Below, piece by piece: positions 24,051 through 33,666 of a stretch of 64,000 nucleotides of DNA. The DNA comes from Rhizobium sp. BK418 (GTDB lineage: Bacteria; Pseudomonadota; Alphaproteobacteria; Rhizobiales; Rhizobiaceae), in the NCBI RefSeq assembly GCF_004341105.1, contig NZ_SLZK01000003.1:744001-808000 (forward strand), in the 5' to 3' direction. Positions within the stretch are counted from its first letter, which is position 1; every line of letters begins with the position of its first letter. The position numbers and the translations under genes were made by a program. The notes under the pieces were generated by a model that did not search any database, was not told where the DNA came from, and worked only from the letters and a program-made list of their open reading frames with translations.

Positions 24051-25085
24051 TCAAGCCGCAACTGCCTGCTGGCGGGCCGTCGCCATGGTCATCTTGCGAT
24101 CGGCGCGCTCCTGCTGCGGTGAGCGATGGTAGAGTTCGCGATAACACTTGGAGAAGTGCGAGGCAGAGACGAAGCCGCAGGCGACGGCCACTTCCACGAC
24201 CGGCATAGCGGACTGAACCAGCAGGTGGCGGGCGCGATCGAGGCGGATTTCCAGATAGTAGCGGGCAGGGGACCTGCCCATTTCCTGGCGGAAGAGGCGC
24301 TCGATCTGGCGGCGCGACAGGCCGGCACCTTCGGCGATCTCCAGGAGCGACAGCGGCTCGGAGAGATTGCCTTCCATCAGCTCGATGATCGAGAGCACCT
24401 TGGCGTTCTGGACGCCGAGGCGCGCACGCAGAGGCAGGCGCTGGCGGTCATGCGGGTTGCGCACGCGGTCGGTCAGATGCTGCTCGCAGATGCGGTTGAC
24501 GAGGCTTTCACCGAAATCCTCGCCGACGAGGTTCAGCATCATGTCAAGCGAGGCCGTGCCGCCAGCGCAGGTGTAGAGATTGTTGTCGACCTCATAGAGA
24601 TCGGCATAGACCTCGGCCTGCGGGAAGGCCTCGGAGAAGCCCGGCAGGTTTTCCCAGTGGATCGCACAGCGCTTGCCGTTCAGGAGACCCGCCTGAGCAA
24701 GCACGTGGGCGCCCGTACAGAGCGAACCGACGGCAACGCCGCGATTGTAGGATTCGCGGAGCCACGCATTGACGGATTTGTTGTTGAAGGTCTCGACATC
24801 GATGCCGGAACAGACGAGCACCATGCCCGGGCGGTTTTCGCCGGCGAGATGCCGGCGTTCTTCGGCGAGCGAGGAATTGGCCTCCACGCCGATGCCGCAG
24901 GAGGAATAGACCTTTTCGCCGTCGACGGAGCTCAGGCGCCATGTATAGGCCTGATAGCCGAGCATGCGGTTTGCGATACGCAACGTATCCACTGCCGCCG
25001 AAAACGGCAGCATGGTGAATTGCGGAACCATGAAGAAGACTACGGAACGTTTCTTGAGCTGCATCTTGTTCATTGGAAAATCCAT
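24051..25085 (-). CDS. GlxA-family AraC-type transcription regulator
   Basis: The 344-residue protein joins a DJ-1/PfpI-like N-terminal domain (SVVFFMVPQFTMLPFSAAVD; VGSLCTGAHVLAQAGLL around the nucleophile-elbow position) to a C-terminal AraC DNA-binding domain (LLEIAEGAGLSRRQIERLFR, SASHFSKCYRELY). GbdR, the activator of glycine betaine and dimethylglycine catabolism in Pseudomonas, belongs to this family. The dimethylglycine-dehydrogenase-like gene 2.6 kb away makes a similar role possible but unproven. The ATG at 25073 (MNKMQLKK) is an alternative start. Confidence 0.9.
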   Translation of the reverse strand: MDFPMNKMQLKKRSVVFFMVPQFTMLPFSAAVDTLRIANRMLGYQAYTWRLSSVDGEKVYSSCGIGVEANSSLAEERRHLAGENRPGMVLVCSGIDVETFNNKSVNAWLRESYNRGVAVGSLCTGAHVLAQAGLLNGKRCAIHWENLPGFSEAFPQAEVYADLYEVDNNLYTCAGGTASLDMMLNLVGEDFGESLVNRICEQHLTDRVRNPHDRQRLPLRARLGVQNAKVLSIIELMEGNLSEPLSLLEIAEGAGLSRRQIERLFRQEMGRSPARYYLEIRLDRARHLLVQSAMPVVEVAVACGFVSASHFSKCYRELYHRSPQQERADRKMTMATARQQAVAA

Positions 25086-25283
25086 GCTCGAGGGCTACGC
25101 CATATTCGTTGCTTGGAAAGCGTCGTTCCGATGTTCTAAAAGCGACATTGGCATGGATAAATGCGGCTAGGAAGAGCAAATCTGCGACATTGTTCGTGAT
25201 TTGCGGCGCGCGAGGAGCGACAGATGTCGCTGCGGTGCGGAAGTTCGACGAAATTTAATGGGGAAAAAGCATGTGGCGGATAT

Positions 25284-25319
25284 GAAAAAGGCGGTGCTGC
25301 GTGGGGCAGGCACCGCCTT
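25284..25319 (-). terminator. Intrinsic terminator of the DUF1127 gene
   Basis: Read on the minus strand, a 10-bp stem AAGGCGGTGC/GCACCGCCTT (25319-25310 with 25297-25288) is followed by TTTTTC. It lies 55 bp behind the minus-strand DUF1127 stop. Confidence 0.85.
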
Positions 25320-25374
25320 AGCTTGGGAGGTATGTCGCATTCATTGCATATATTTGCATCAAGGAGCCCTGTCT

Positions 25375-25578
25375 TTAGTGAGCTCTGTTCTTGCCGGTCT
25401 CATCGGCGCTCGGCCAGCCGATATCCTTGCGGATGTCGAGGGGCATGGATTCGATCTGCCGCTCCGTCTGCCAGCGGCGCCATGCGCGCACGAGCTTGTC
25501 GGCATAGGAACCGAGCGAAAGATGTCTGCCATAGGATGACAGGCTCTTGCCGCCATCTCTGTAGGTCATTGAGGTCAT
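25375..25578 (-). CDS. DUF1127 small protein
   Basis: The 67-residue product carries the DUF1127 signature near its C-terminus: RAWRRWQTERQIESM followed by PLDIRKDIGW. Arg-rich DUF1127 proteins of alphaproteobacteria are linked to RNA turnover and to phosphate or stress responses; the role here is not known. The ATG at 25578 has AGGAAAGGAAA upstream, better than the in-frame ATG at 25653. It ends in a clear terminator. Confidence 0.85.
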   Translation of the reverse strand: MTSMTYRDGGKSLSSYGRHLSLGSYADKLVRAWRRWQTERQIESMPLDIRKDIGWPSADETGKNRAH

Positions 25579-25598
25579 TGCCGTTTCCTTTCCTGGCA

Positions 25599-25619
25599 GG
25601 ACACGGGATTCCCGTATCC
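25599..25619. promoter_or_regulatory. Near-perfect 21-bp palindrome before the DUF1127 start
   Basis: GGACACGGGA and TCCCGTATCC flank a central T, with one mismatched pair. It sits about 20 bp upstream of the DUF1127 start codon on the minus strand, where it could be an operator or a leader hairpin. Confidence 0.4.
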
Positions 25620-25694
25620 TTGAGATGAAATATGCGCTTGCGGCACTCATCATTCAAACGAATAGATTTTATGAGTACCATAAGCGGTTTTGAA

Positions 25695-25862
25695 CTATCG
25701 CTGCTGCTCGTCGAGAGCGGGCAGGGCGCAGATATCGGCCGCAAGATGCGGCGGATAATGCTTCATTTCCTGCCTGATCCGTTCGCGTGCCGCCACCCGA
25801 AACATGCGTGCGCGAAACGCGAAGAAAGCCTGGAGGATGTTGAAGCCTGCTACTTGCGACAT
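25695..25862 (-). CDS. Small basic DUF1127-like protein
   Basis: A 55-residue product, MSQVAGFNIL then FFAFRARMFRVAARERI and QEMKHYPPHLAADI, starts at 25862 behind a near-perfect AAAGGAGG site. The amphipathic Arg-rich helix and the closing acidic segment resemble DUF1127 proteins, although the canonical RIG-like ending is missing. It sits 116 bp upstream of the clearer DUF1127 gene on the same strand, so the two may form a small operon. Confidence 0.6.
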   Translation of the reverse strand: MSQVAGFNILQAFFAFRARMFRVAARERIRQEMKHYPPHLAADICALPALDEQQR

Positions 25863-25990
25863 GTTCGGCCTCCTTTTTCTCAGCCTCATCGTCACAAGAT
25901 AAATATAGGTCCGCAGGTTGATTCAAACAAATGAAATGAACTGGCCTTTAGATTCAGCGAAATTGAAAGTAGAGGGCGCGGGGCGCAGTC

Positions 25991-27892
25991 TCAAATTACC
26001 ATCTGCTCGCCAAGCTCCACCACGCGGTTGTTGGGAAGCTGGAAATAATCCGAGGGATCGATGGCGAAGCTTGCCATCGCGATGAAGAGCCGGTCTTGCC
26101 AGGCGGGAAGGCCGACATTCGGGTCACTGATCAGCTTGCGCCTGCCGACATAAAAGGAGGTCGACATGATCTCGAAATCGAAGCCCGCCTTGCGGCAGAG
26201 CGGCAGGGCTTTGGTAACGTCGTGATCCTCCATGAAGCCGAAGAGGAGCTGGATCTTGATGAAGCGCTCCGAGAGCTTTTCGATCGTCACGCGTTCCGTC
26301 TCCACCACATAGGGGCGCGGCGCGGTTTTCACGGTGAGAATGACATTATGGGCGTGCAGGACGCGATTGTGCTTCAGGTTATGCAGAAGCACGCCCGGGA
26401 CGCTATCGGGAAGGCTGGTCAGGAAGACTGCCGTGCCCGGGACCTCGGTAGGCGCGTGATCCGATGGCCGTTCGATCGACCTCAGGAACGGTATCAGCGG
26501 TATGTCGTTTCTCGACGACCTGTCGCGGATGAGCAGGGTTCCCTTCTTCCAGGTCCACATCATTATCATCAGCGCGCCGGCGATCAGCACGGGGACGTAG
26601 CCGCCGTCGTGGATCTTCAGGAGGTTGGCACCGAGAAAGACGCCCTCGAGCACGAAGAGCGGCAGGAGAACGGCAAGGGCGCTCATCACCGTCCAGCCCC
26701 AGACGACGCGGAGAAACTGGAAGGACAGGATCGTCGTGACGACCATTGCACCCGTGACCGAAATTCCATAGGCCGTTGCAAGGGCTTCGGAAGAACCGAA
26801 GGCGAAGATCAGGGCAAGAACGCCGAACAGGAGCGCCATATTCACCGCCGGCACATAAATCTGGCCGGTGTTGGCGGCAGAGGTGAAGCAGATCTCCAGC
26901 CGCGGAAGGAAGCCGAGATGGATCGCCTGACGGGCAAGCGAGAACGCCCCGGTGATGACCGCCTGGCTGGCGATGATCGTGGCAGCCGTGGCAAGGAGGA
27001 CCACTGGAAGGATCGCCCATTCCGGAAACAGCAGGAAGAACGGATCGGACGCGGCCCGGGGGTTGGCGAGCACCAGCGCGCCCTGGCCGAGATAGTTCAA
27101 CAGAAGGGAGGGGAAAATCACTACGAACCAGGCGGCCTGGATCGGCTTCCTGCCAAAATGGCCGAGGTCGGCATAGAGCGCCTCTGCGCCCGTCACGGTC
27201 AGGAAGACGGCACCGAGGACCACCAGACCGACCAGGCCGGCATGGGTGATGAAGTTGAACGCGTAGAGTGGATTGAGCGCGGCGAAAATCGCGGGATCGT
27301 CTGCGATGTGGACCAACCCGCCAATGCCCATTACCACGAACCAAAGGAGCGTTATCGGGCCGAAGAGCTTCGATACTGACGCGGTGCCGACCGACTGTAT
27401 CAGGAACAGGACCAGCATGATCGCGACGGCGATTGGCAGGACATAGGGCGTGAAAACAGGGGTTACGAGCTTCAGCCCTTCGAGCGCCGACAGCACCGAC
27501 AAGGCAGGTGTGATCATCGCGTCGCCGATGAACAGCGCGGCACCAATGATGCCTGCGAAGAAGAAGATGGTAGCGTGCCGGCTGGTCTTCTTCATGAGAA
27601 GGGCGAGCAGGGAAAGGGTTCCGCCTTCGCCTTCGTTGTCTGCCCTCAGAAGAAACAGCACGTATTTGAACGTTACGATGAACGTCAGCGTCCAGATCAT
27701 CAGGGAGATCAGTCCGATGATTTCCTGCGGCGTCACGCCGTCATGGACGAAGGGGCGAAGCGCTTCGCGGAAGGCATAGAGCGGGCTTGTGCCGATATCT
27801 CCATAGACCACACCGATCGCCCCGAGCACGAGGGCGGCAAACTTTTGCTGGCCTGGATGGAACCGGTCTGCGTCGTGAGCGGTTGCGGACAT
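25991..27892 (-). CDS. kup: Kup potassium uptake permease
   Basis: The 633-residue protein (start [15 protein letters not shown]) is a KUP/HAK/KT proton-potassium symporter. It has the family opening [22 protein letters not shown], about twelve membrane helices ([10 protein letters not shown] appears as [16 protein letters not shown]) and a C-terminal cytoplasmic domain ([14 protein letters not shown]). An in-frame ATG upstream at 28027 would add 45 atypical residues and is not favoured. It imports K+ under low-potassium or acid conditions. A CorC-type gene lies about 146 bp upstream in the same direction. Confidence 0.95.
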   Translation of the reverse strand: MSATAHDADRFHPGQQKFAALVLGAIGVVYGDIGTSPLYAFREALRPFVHDGVTPQEIIGLISLMIWTLTFIVTFKYVLFLLRADNEGEGGTLSLLALLMKKTSRHATIFFFAGIIGAALFIGDAMITPALSVLSALEGLKLVTPVFTPYVLPIAVAIMLVLFLIQSVGTASVSKLFGPITLLWFVVMGIGGLVHIADDPAIFAALNPLYAFNFITHAGLVGLVVLGAVFLTVTGAEALYADLGHFGRKPIQAAWFVVIFPSLLLNYLGQGALVLANPRAASDPFFLLFPEWAILPVVLLATAATIIASQAVITGAFSLARQAIHLGFLPRLEICFTSAANTGQIYVPAVNMALLFGVLALIFAFGSSEALATAYGISVTGAMVVTTILSFQFLRVVWGWTVMSALAVLLPLFVLEGVFLGANLLKIHDGGYVPVLIAGALMIMMWTWKKGTLLIRDRSSRNDIPLIPFLRSIERPSDHAPTEVPGTAVFLTSLPDSVPGVLLHNLKHNRVLHAHNVILTVKTAPRPYVVETERVTIEKLSERFIKIQLLFGFMEDHDVTKALPLCRKAGFDFEIMSTSFYVGRRKLISDPNVGLPAWQDRLFIAMASFAIDPSDYFQLPNNRVVELGEQMVI

Positions 27893-28038
27893 GGACGCTT
27901 CCTGATCGTTGTGGGCACTGATTGTTGTCTGGCCTGGATTGCTGCTCGGAATGAAAGATATGGGGCACAACCTGAGAATGGCACGTCGGACGCAAGCCGG
28001 GGGCGCAAGGGCCGGGGCCGGACACATCCGGTCTCCAA

Positions 28039-29343
28039 TCAGGTTTCCGCCCGCGCTTCATCCTTTGTCAGGGCGCTGACCAGCAGCTTGTCGACGCGCC
28101 GCCCGTCGAGATCGATCACCTCGAATTTCCAGTCGTTCTTGACGAAGGTCTCTCCAAGTTCGGGCAGATGCTTCAACTCTTCCAGAACGAGGCCGGCGAC
28201 AGTCTGATATTCGACGTCCTCGTCGAGCGGAAAATTCATGAATTCGGAAAACTCGTCGATCGGCGTCCATCCGGAAACGAGGTAGGAGCCATCGTCGCGT
28301 CGCTTGATCGCCGGCTCCTCGCCGGAGGCCGCTTCGCCGAAGACGCCCATGATCGATTCCAGAATGTCGCCTGAGGTGATCACACCCTCGAAATGACCAT
28401 ATTCGTCGTAAACCAGAACCATATGCTGCGGCGACTTGCGGATCGCGTCGATCACCGAGGAGGCGGGAGCGAGGTCCGAGATGATCGGAACCTCCTGCAC
28501 AAGCGTCATAATGTCGACCGATCGGCTGGCAGCGAGGGCGTCGTAGTAATTCTTGACGGCGAGAACGCCGAGAACCTCGTCGGAGCTGCCCTTGCGGGCT
28601 GGCAGTCGCGTCCGCGACGTCGACTGGATGGTCTTGCGGATCTCTTCAGCGGAATCCTCGATATCGACCAGCTCGACATCGCGCCGTGGCGTCATGAGCG
28701 CGCGCGCCGTTCTATCGGCAAGGCGCATGACGCCGGTGATCATGGCGGATTCGCCGCTCTCGATCACGCCGGCGCTCTGGGCTTCGGCAAGAACCGTCTT
28801 GATCTCCTCATCGGTGACGCCATCGGCGTTCTTTCCGGACTGACCGAGTAGGGCGAGAATGAGTTTGCCCGAGCCGTCGAGCAGCCAGACGAGCGGCAGT
28901 GCAGCCTTCGACAGATAGGTCATCGTCGGAGCGACCCTGGCGGCGAGCGCTTCGGGCGCGCGCAGCGCCATCTGCTTGGGCACCAGCTCGCCGATGATGA
29001 GGGAGAGATAGGTGATGATCACGACGACCGAACCGACGCCGAGCCCGTCTGCCCAGGCATTGGGAAGCCCCTGTGCCAGGAGCCAGGCGGAGAATCGCGC
29101 ACCCAGCGTCGCACCGGAAAAAGCGCCGGAGAGGACGCCGACGAGGGTGATGCCGATCTGCACCGTCGACAGGAACCGGCCCGGGTCTTCGGCAAGCCGC
29201 AGGGCCAGTCGCGCTCCTCTGCTTCCCTGGTCCGCCAGGACCTTGAGGCGTGCCGGGCGGGCGGAGACGATCGCGAGCTCCGACATGGCAAGGACGCCGT
29301 TGAGAATGGTGAGAAGGACGACGATGGCTATTTCGGTATACAA
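28039..29343 (-). CDS. CNNM/CorC-HlyC type CBS-domain membrane protein
   Basis: The 434-residue protein starts with a DUF21/CNNM transmembrane domain (residues 1-190: [42 protein letters not shown]). It continues with paired CBS domains ([38 protein letters not shown]) and ends with the CorC_HlyC domain ([25 protein letters not shown]). Members take part in magnesium or cobalt efflux/resistance, and old annotations call them hemolysins. A cation transport role next to Kup is reasonable. Confidence 0.93.
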   Translation of the reverse strand: MYTEIAIVVLLTILNGVLAMSELAIVSARPARLKVLADQGSRGARLALRLAEDPGRFLSTVQIGITLVGVLSGAFSGATLGARFSAWLLAQGLPNAWADGLGVGSVVVIITYLSLIIGELVPKQMALRAPEALAARVAPTMTYLSKAALPLVWLLDGSGKLILALLGQSGKNADGVTDEEIKTVLAEAQSAGVIESGESAMITGVMRLADRTARALMTPRRDVELVDIEDSAEEIRKTIQSTSRTRLPARKGSSDEVLGVLAVKNYYDALAASRSVDIMTLVQEVPIISDLAPASSVIDAIRKSPQHMVLVYDEYGHFEGVITSGDILESIMGVFGEAASGEEPAIKRRDDGSYLVSGWTPIDEFSEFMNFPLDEDVEYQTVAGLVLEELKHLPELGETFVKNDWKFEVIDLDGRRVDKLLVSALTKDEARAET

Positions 29344-29605
29344 ACTTTGGCCTGTTTCGCTGATAATGCTGCATCGAAACTATGCGATCTCGTCTCGCTT
29401 TGCGAGGGTTCCTGTCGAAGATCATGCCCGTGAGCGAGTTAATTACGGCAAAACTTCTCCCGGCCGGAATGGCCTGAGAATTTGCACGCCGCCCCTTCCG
29501 TCCCGGTGCTTGCTAGTATCTGGGGCTCATAAACCCCCTCTTAAGAATCTGTTGACCATAATGAAGGCTTAACGCCGCCGCGTATGCGGTGCCTGTGATG
29601 TTTTC

Positions 29606-31000
29606 GTGTCTCGCCCAAGGACGAAGCCTGTGTCCCTTCATCAAGCCATCGCCGCCATTCCGGCGACCGCGTCAGCCTGGTTTCTGTCTTTCGTCGCCCA
29701 TCGCATGGCACTTGCCGTGGCGTTTGTTTTCGCCATCATTGCCGGATCGAGCGAGGCAACGGCGGAGGATCGGGCGCTGAAGCTCTTCTTCACGCATACG
29801 GGGGAGCGGGCGACGATCGTTTTCAAGCGCAACGGCAGGTACGATCAGCGCGGGCTCGCCCAGATCAATCGCTTCCTGCGCGACTGGCGGCGTAACGAGC
29901 CCGCCAAAATGGACCCGCGCCTGCTCGATCTCGTGTGGGAAGTCTATCGCAAGAGCGGGGCGAAGGAGACGATCCACGTTGTCTCAGCCTATCGTTCGCC
30001 GGCGACCAACAATATGCTGCGCACCCGCTCGCGCAATACCGGTGTTGCCAAACATAGCCAGCACATGCTCGGCAAGGCGATGGATTTCTATATTCCGGGC
30101 GTCAAGCTCGCGACGCTGCGCGCGATTGCCATGCAAATGCAGGTGGGCGGCGTCGGCTATTACCCGACATCGGGCTCACCCTTCGTGCATCTCGATGTCG
30201 GCAATGTGCGCGCCTGGCCGCGCATGTCGCGCCAGGAACTGGCGCGACTGTTCCCGGATGGACGTACCATCCATCTGCCGGCGGATGGACGTCCGCTGCC
30301 GGGTTATCAGCAGGCGCTTGCCGAACGCAAGAAGGGCATTCGCTCCGCGCCGATCCTGATTGCCGCCAACGAGGAAGAGGACGACGACGCGCCCGCCGCG
30401 GTCAAGAAGCCGGACCCTGTCGTCACCGGAAGCCTGGTCACGGCCATGTTGCCGACGCCGCAGAAACGGGCCGATCTCGGACTGACGCGGCAATTGGCCA
30501 AACCGGAGGACCAGGAGGCGGCCGATCGCGGCTTTGCCGATCTCGCCTCGCTTACCGTTCCGCTTCCCGCGCTGCGGCCCGTTGACAGCGAGGCCATCGA
30601 GAGCGAGACGCCAATACCAGCCCTTGCGCCGGTTCCTGCAATTGCACCGGCGTCGGCATCCGTCCAGCGGGCTCAGGCCGACTTCACGCGCTTCGTCATC
30701 GGCCGCAAGCCCGCCAATGCTGCGCTCGTTGCCGACAGGCTCATCCATCCGGCGCCGACGGCGGAGCAGATCGCGGTGCTGCCGGTCTCCGCGTCGCGGC
30801 ATGTCTCGGGCGGCGTCGGCGAGATGTCTGCACGGGCGCTGATCGCATGGGCCGTACGATCTCCGGAGGCCACGGTCGAGCTGACGGCGCCGGCCATGAT
30901 CGGCACGACCTATCCTGATAGCCGCGGCGAGGGCAGGGCGGTTGCGGCCGGCGCTGCCGGAAAGAGCTTTAAGACCAGCCGTTTCGGCACCGAGGGATGA
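29606..31000 (+). CDS. DUF882 / M15-like peptidoglycan peptidase family protein
   Basis: The gene starts with GTG at 29606 (a second GTG at 29630 is equally possible) and encodes 464 residues. A membrane/signal segment (ALAVAFVFAIIAGSSEATA) is followed by the DUF882 domain with the zinc-site pattern KHSQHMLGKAMDFYIP and SGSPFVHLDVGNVRAW. That domain resembles YcbK/MepK murein endopeptidases. The last ~220 residues are a low-complexity Ala/Pro-rich tail without recognised domains. Role: probably cleavage of peptidoglycan cross-links in the periplasm. Confidence 0.88.
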   Translation: MSRPRTKPVSLHQAIAAIPATASAWFLSFVAHRMALAVAFVFAIIAGSSEATAEDRALKLFFTHTGERATIVFKRNGRYDQRGLAQINRFLRDWRRNEPAKMDPRLLDLVWEVYRKSGAKETIHVVSAYRSPATNNMLRTRSRNTGVAKHSQHMLGKAMDFYIPGVKLATLRAIAMQMQVGGVGYYPTSGSPFVHLDVGNVRAWPRMSRQELARLFPDGRTIHLPADGRPLPGYQQALAERKKGIRSAPILIAANEEEDDDAPAAVKKPDPVVTGSLVTAMLPTPQKRADLGLTRQLAKPEDQEAADRGFADLASLTVPLPALRPVDSEAIESETPIPALAPVPAIAPASASVQRAQADFTRFVIGRKPANAALVADRLIHPAPTAEQIAVLPVSASRHVSGGVGEMSARALIAWAVRSPEATVELTAPAMIGTTYPDSRGEGRAVAAGAAGKSFKTSRFGTEG

Positions 31001-31126
31001 TTCAGCAAGAGAGATGAGATCAGGCGACATCGCAATGATCGCCCCTCCAAAAACAGGGGTTCGGTTGACTTTCAATCAAATAGAATGATAATGCTTTGTC
31101 ATTCAGAAAAATTGAAAGATGTGACG

Positions 31127-32026
31127 ATGACCATCCCGTTTCGCCGTCCCATTCCGTTGCTCGACAATGACGTGCTGCGCACCTTCGTCGCCATTGCAGA
31201 AACCGGAAATTTTTCGACCGCAGCCGAAACCGTCTTTCGCACGCCGTCCGCGGTTTCCATGCAGATCAAGAAACTGGAAGAACAGCTCGGCGTGACGCTG
31301 TTTCGCCGCGATGCGCGCTCTGTGACGCTGACGCAGCATGGCGAAATGCTGCTGTCCTATGCGCGTAACATCCTGGCGCTCTCCAACGAGGCGGTATCGC
31401 GCTTTATCATGCCCGAGCTCAGTGGCGTTGTGCGGCTCGGCGCGCCCGAGGATATTGGCGAACGACTGCTGCCGCAGATCCTGAAGAGTTTCGCAGAGAC
31501 CTATCCGGGCATCATGGTCGACGTGACGATCGACATGAGCATCGGCCTGAAAAAGCGGATGGAGGAGCAGCGCCTCGATCTCGCACTCATCAACTGCGCG
31601 ACGCGGCCGTTCCCGACCAATGGCGAGGTCGTCTATCGTGAGCGGCTCGTCTGGGCAGGCGCCAAGTGCGGTTCGGCCCATCGCCGCGATCCGCTGCCGA
31701 TCTCGATCTGGGAAGACGGCTGCATCTGGCGGCAGGAAGCGATCACCCAGCTCGAGCGCAATAAGCGGCCCTATCGTGTGGCCTATCTCAGCGCCCACAC
31801 GATGGCGCAGCGCGCCGCCGTGGTCTCCGATCTCGCCATCGCGCCTCTGCCGCTCTCTTATGTCAGCGATGACATGGCGATCCTCGGCATCCAGGAAGGG
31901 CTTCCGGAACTGGGCTCGTTCGATATCCAGCTGCTGACGGCATCGCAGATGACGGGGCCGATCGAGACGGTCGCCGACAGCATCCGCGCATCCTTCGCAG
32001 AGAGGTCTAAAGCAGCGGCTGCCTGA
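31127..32026 (+). CDS. LysR-family transcription regulator
   Basis: The 299-residue protein has the LysR winged helix at residues ~10-68 (LRTFVAIAETGNFSTAAETVFRTPSAVSMQIKKLEEQLG, FRRDARSVTLT) and a C-terminal effector domain. The ATG at 31127 is favoured because MTIPFRRPIPLLDND directly precedes the helix. Upstream, GAATGA and TCATTC at about 31083-31104 form a small inverted repeat that could be a site for the protein itself. No obvious divergently transcribed target lies next to it. Confidence 0.92.
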   Translation: MTIPFRRPIPLLDNDVLRTFVAIAETGNFSTAAETVFRTPSAVSMQIKKLEEQLGVTLFRRDARSVTLTQHGEMLLSYARNILALSNEAVSRFIMPELSGVVRLGAPEDIGERLLPQILKSFAETYPGIMVDVTIDMSIGLKKRMEEQRLDLALINCATRPFPTNGEVVYRERLVWAGAKCGSAHRRDPLPISIWEDGCIWRQEAITQLERNKRPYRVAYLSAHTMAQRAAVVSDLAIAPLPLSYVSDDMAILGIQEGLPELGSFDIQLLTASQMTGPIETVADSIRASFAERSKAAAA

Positions 32027-32070
32027 TTTCGCTTAGCCGGTGAACTTTTCGCTCACGAATGCGTTATCCC

Positions 32071-32102
32071 GCCCGGGCGGCTTCAGCCGTTCGGGCTTGA
32101 TT
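32071..32102 (+). terminator. Terminator after the LysR gene
   Basis: GCCCGGGCGGC (32071-32081) pairs with GCCGTTCGGGC (32086-32096), allowing two G-T pairs, around a TTCA loop. TTGATTTC follows. It lies between the LysR and entericidin-like genes. Confidence 0.6.
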
Positions 32103-32121
32103 TCAAAAAAGGATTTCGCAC

Positions 32122-32277
32122 ATGACGACCACGGGTAAAATAGCATCCGCCTTGATGATCCTTCTTGCGCTTTCTTCTTGCGCCAACACGATCCGTGGCG
32201 TGGGCAGGGATACGGCAAATGCCGTCAATGCCACACAGGATGCTGGCCGCAGTGTCGATCGGGCCGCGAAGAGGTAA
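32122..32277 (+). CDS. Entericidin EcnA/B-family small lipoprotein
   Basis: The 51-residue product starts MTTTGKIASALMILLALSSC, giving a lipobox Cys20. It continues ANTIRGVGRDTANAV and ends NATQDAGRSVDRAAKR, the typical entericidin body with a predicted amphipathic helix. AAAAGGA serves as ribosome site. Entericidins are short envelope lipopeptides proposed to promote or counter stationary-phase lysis. The gene is complete and lies convergent to a 116-residue gene only 6 bp away. Confidence 0.85.
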   Translation: MTTTGKIASALMILLALSSCANTIRGVGRDTANAVNATQDAGRSVDRAAKR

Positions 32278-32283
32278 TCGATT

Positions 32284-32634
32284 TCAGATCTTCGAAGCAG
32301 GATAGGCTTTTTCCAGCCCGCCGGATCGGGTCAGCCCGGTCCGGAATGCGGCATAGGCCGGGTGCTGGCTGGAACACGCCGCTTCCATTAGCCTGATCTG
32401 CAGCCGGGCAGGTGCAGCTTCCCCGAGCCACTTACCGAGGGTTTCGAGCTTCAGCGAATTGAGGAAGCGAGAGGTAGAGGCAAGGTCCAGATGACGGTGC
32501 AGGCCCTCCAGCAGGTTATCGTCCTGAACAGGATTTTCCATCAGCAGCGACAGATAGGATGTGTCGGCTTCGGAAAGCGCCGCAAGTTTTTCCGCGACGG
32601 TATCGCGATCGGGGAAGGGTACCGTGCCAGTCAT
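32284..32634 (-). CDS. Hypothetical protein, 116 residues
   Basis: The product starts MTGTVPFPDRDTVAEKL and is mostly helical (ALSEADTSYLSLLMENP, LASTSRFLNSLKLETL), without signal peptide or membrane segment. It lies 33 bp downstream of the binding-protein gene on the same strand, so it is probably in that transcript. I do not recognise a family. Confidence 0.6.
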   Translation of the reverse strand: MTGTVPFPDRDTVAEKLAALSEADTSYLSLLMENPVQDDNLLEGLHRHLDLASTSRFLNSLKLETLGKWLGEAAPARLQIRLMEAACSSQHPAYAAFRTGLTRSGGLEKAYPASKI

Positions 32635-32667
32635 AACGAATCGTCCAATTCTTGTTGCCGGGACGGT

Positions 32668-33666
32668 TTATAGACTGGCCTTGACCTTCTCGGCTACATC
32701 GGCCGGAACCCAGCGGCTCCAGAGTTCCTCGTAATTCTGCAGGAAATAAAGGGCGGCATTTTCGTTGTTCTCTCCGTTTTCGTCCTGCCAGGCCAGCACC
32801 TGGCTAATGGTTTCGTTATCCCAGCTGCGCGCCTTCAGGTAGTTCATGACGGGGCCGGCGCGGTCGGCAAAGGACCGGGTCATCAGCGTGAAGGCCTGCG
32901 ACACCGGATAGGCGTTCACCTTGGGATTGGCGCAACCGCGAACAGAGGTGCAGGCGTCCCATTCGGCCTGGTCATGCGGCACGCCGAAACCGAGTTTCTT
33001 CAAGTCATACTTGCCGATGACTGCTGTTGGCGACCAGTAATAGCCGAGCCAGCCAACCTTGTTGTCGAAGGCGCGGGCAATTGAATCGTTAAAATCGTCG
33101 GGGGTGCGGCTGTCGACCAGCGCAAACCCCAGCTTGCCGGCATTGAGTGCCTTGAAGAGGTTGCGGGTCGAGATCTCGCAGGCCCAGGATCCCGGACAAT
33201 TATGGACGACGGCGTGTGAGGGATCGTCGATATCGGGAAAAAGTTCCGGATGCTTCAGTGCATCTTGTACCGAGCCGATATCGGGATTGGCATCGGCGAT
33301 GAATTTGGGAATGTACCAGCCTTCGATCGCCCCGTCGGCAAGGATTTCGGCGCCCTCTACCAGCCGGCCCTCCTTGATGGCGGTATCGAGCTGCGGCTGG
33401 ACGGCCTTTGTCCAGAATTCCGAGGCGATATCGGGGGTGCCCGTGCCATTCATGGAGGCGAAAGTCGGCAGCGTGTCACCGTCGACGATCGAGACCGAGC
33501 AGCCGTAGCCTTTCTCGAGGATGAACTTGTCGAAGCTCGCGGCAATGCCCGCGGAGCCCCATCTCATTTCGGCAATCGAGACCTTGCCGCATTCGGCAGC
33601 CTGCGCCTCACCAGTTCCCGCATAAAGACAGACGGCAAGGATGAGCGACGTGAAAAATGTCTTCAT
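32668..33666 (-). CDS. Orphan glycine betaine/proline-type ABC binding protein
   Basis: The 332-residue protein has a signal peptide (MKTFFTSLILAVCLYAGTGEAQA) and the OpuAC/ProX fold: VSIAEMRWGSAGIAASFDKFILEKGYG, then VHNCPGSWACEISTRNLFKA and LGYYWSPTAVIGKYDLKKL, with several Trp/Tyr able to form the aromatic box for a quaternary ammonium group. No permease or ATPase gene is adjacent, so it must share one encoded elsewhere. It could supply betaine for the dehydrogenase pathway seen at 19 kb. Confidence 0.85.
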   Translation of the reverse strand: MKTFFTSLILAVCLYAGTGEAQAAECGKVSIAEMRWGSAGIAASFDKFILEKGYGCSVSIVDGDTLPTFASMNGTGTPDIASEFWTKAVQPQLDTAIKEGRLVEGAEILADGAIEGWYIPKFIADANPDIGSVQDALKHPELFPDIDDPSHAVVHNCPGSWACEISTRNLFKALNAGKLGFALVDSRTPDDFNDSIARAFDNKVGWLGYYWSPTAVIGKYDLKKLGFGVPHDQAEWDACTSVRGCANPKVNAYPVSQAFTLMTRSFADRAGPVMNYLKARSWDNETISQVLAWQDENGENNENAALYFLQNYEELWSRWVPADVAEKVKASL

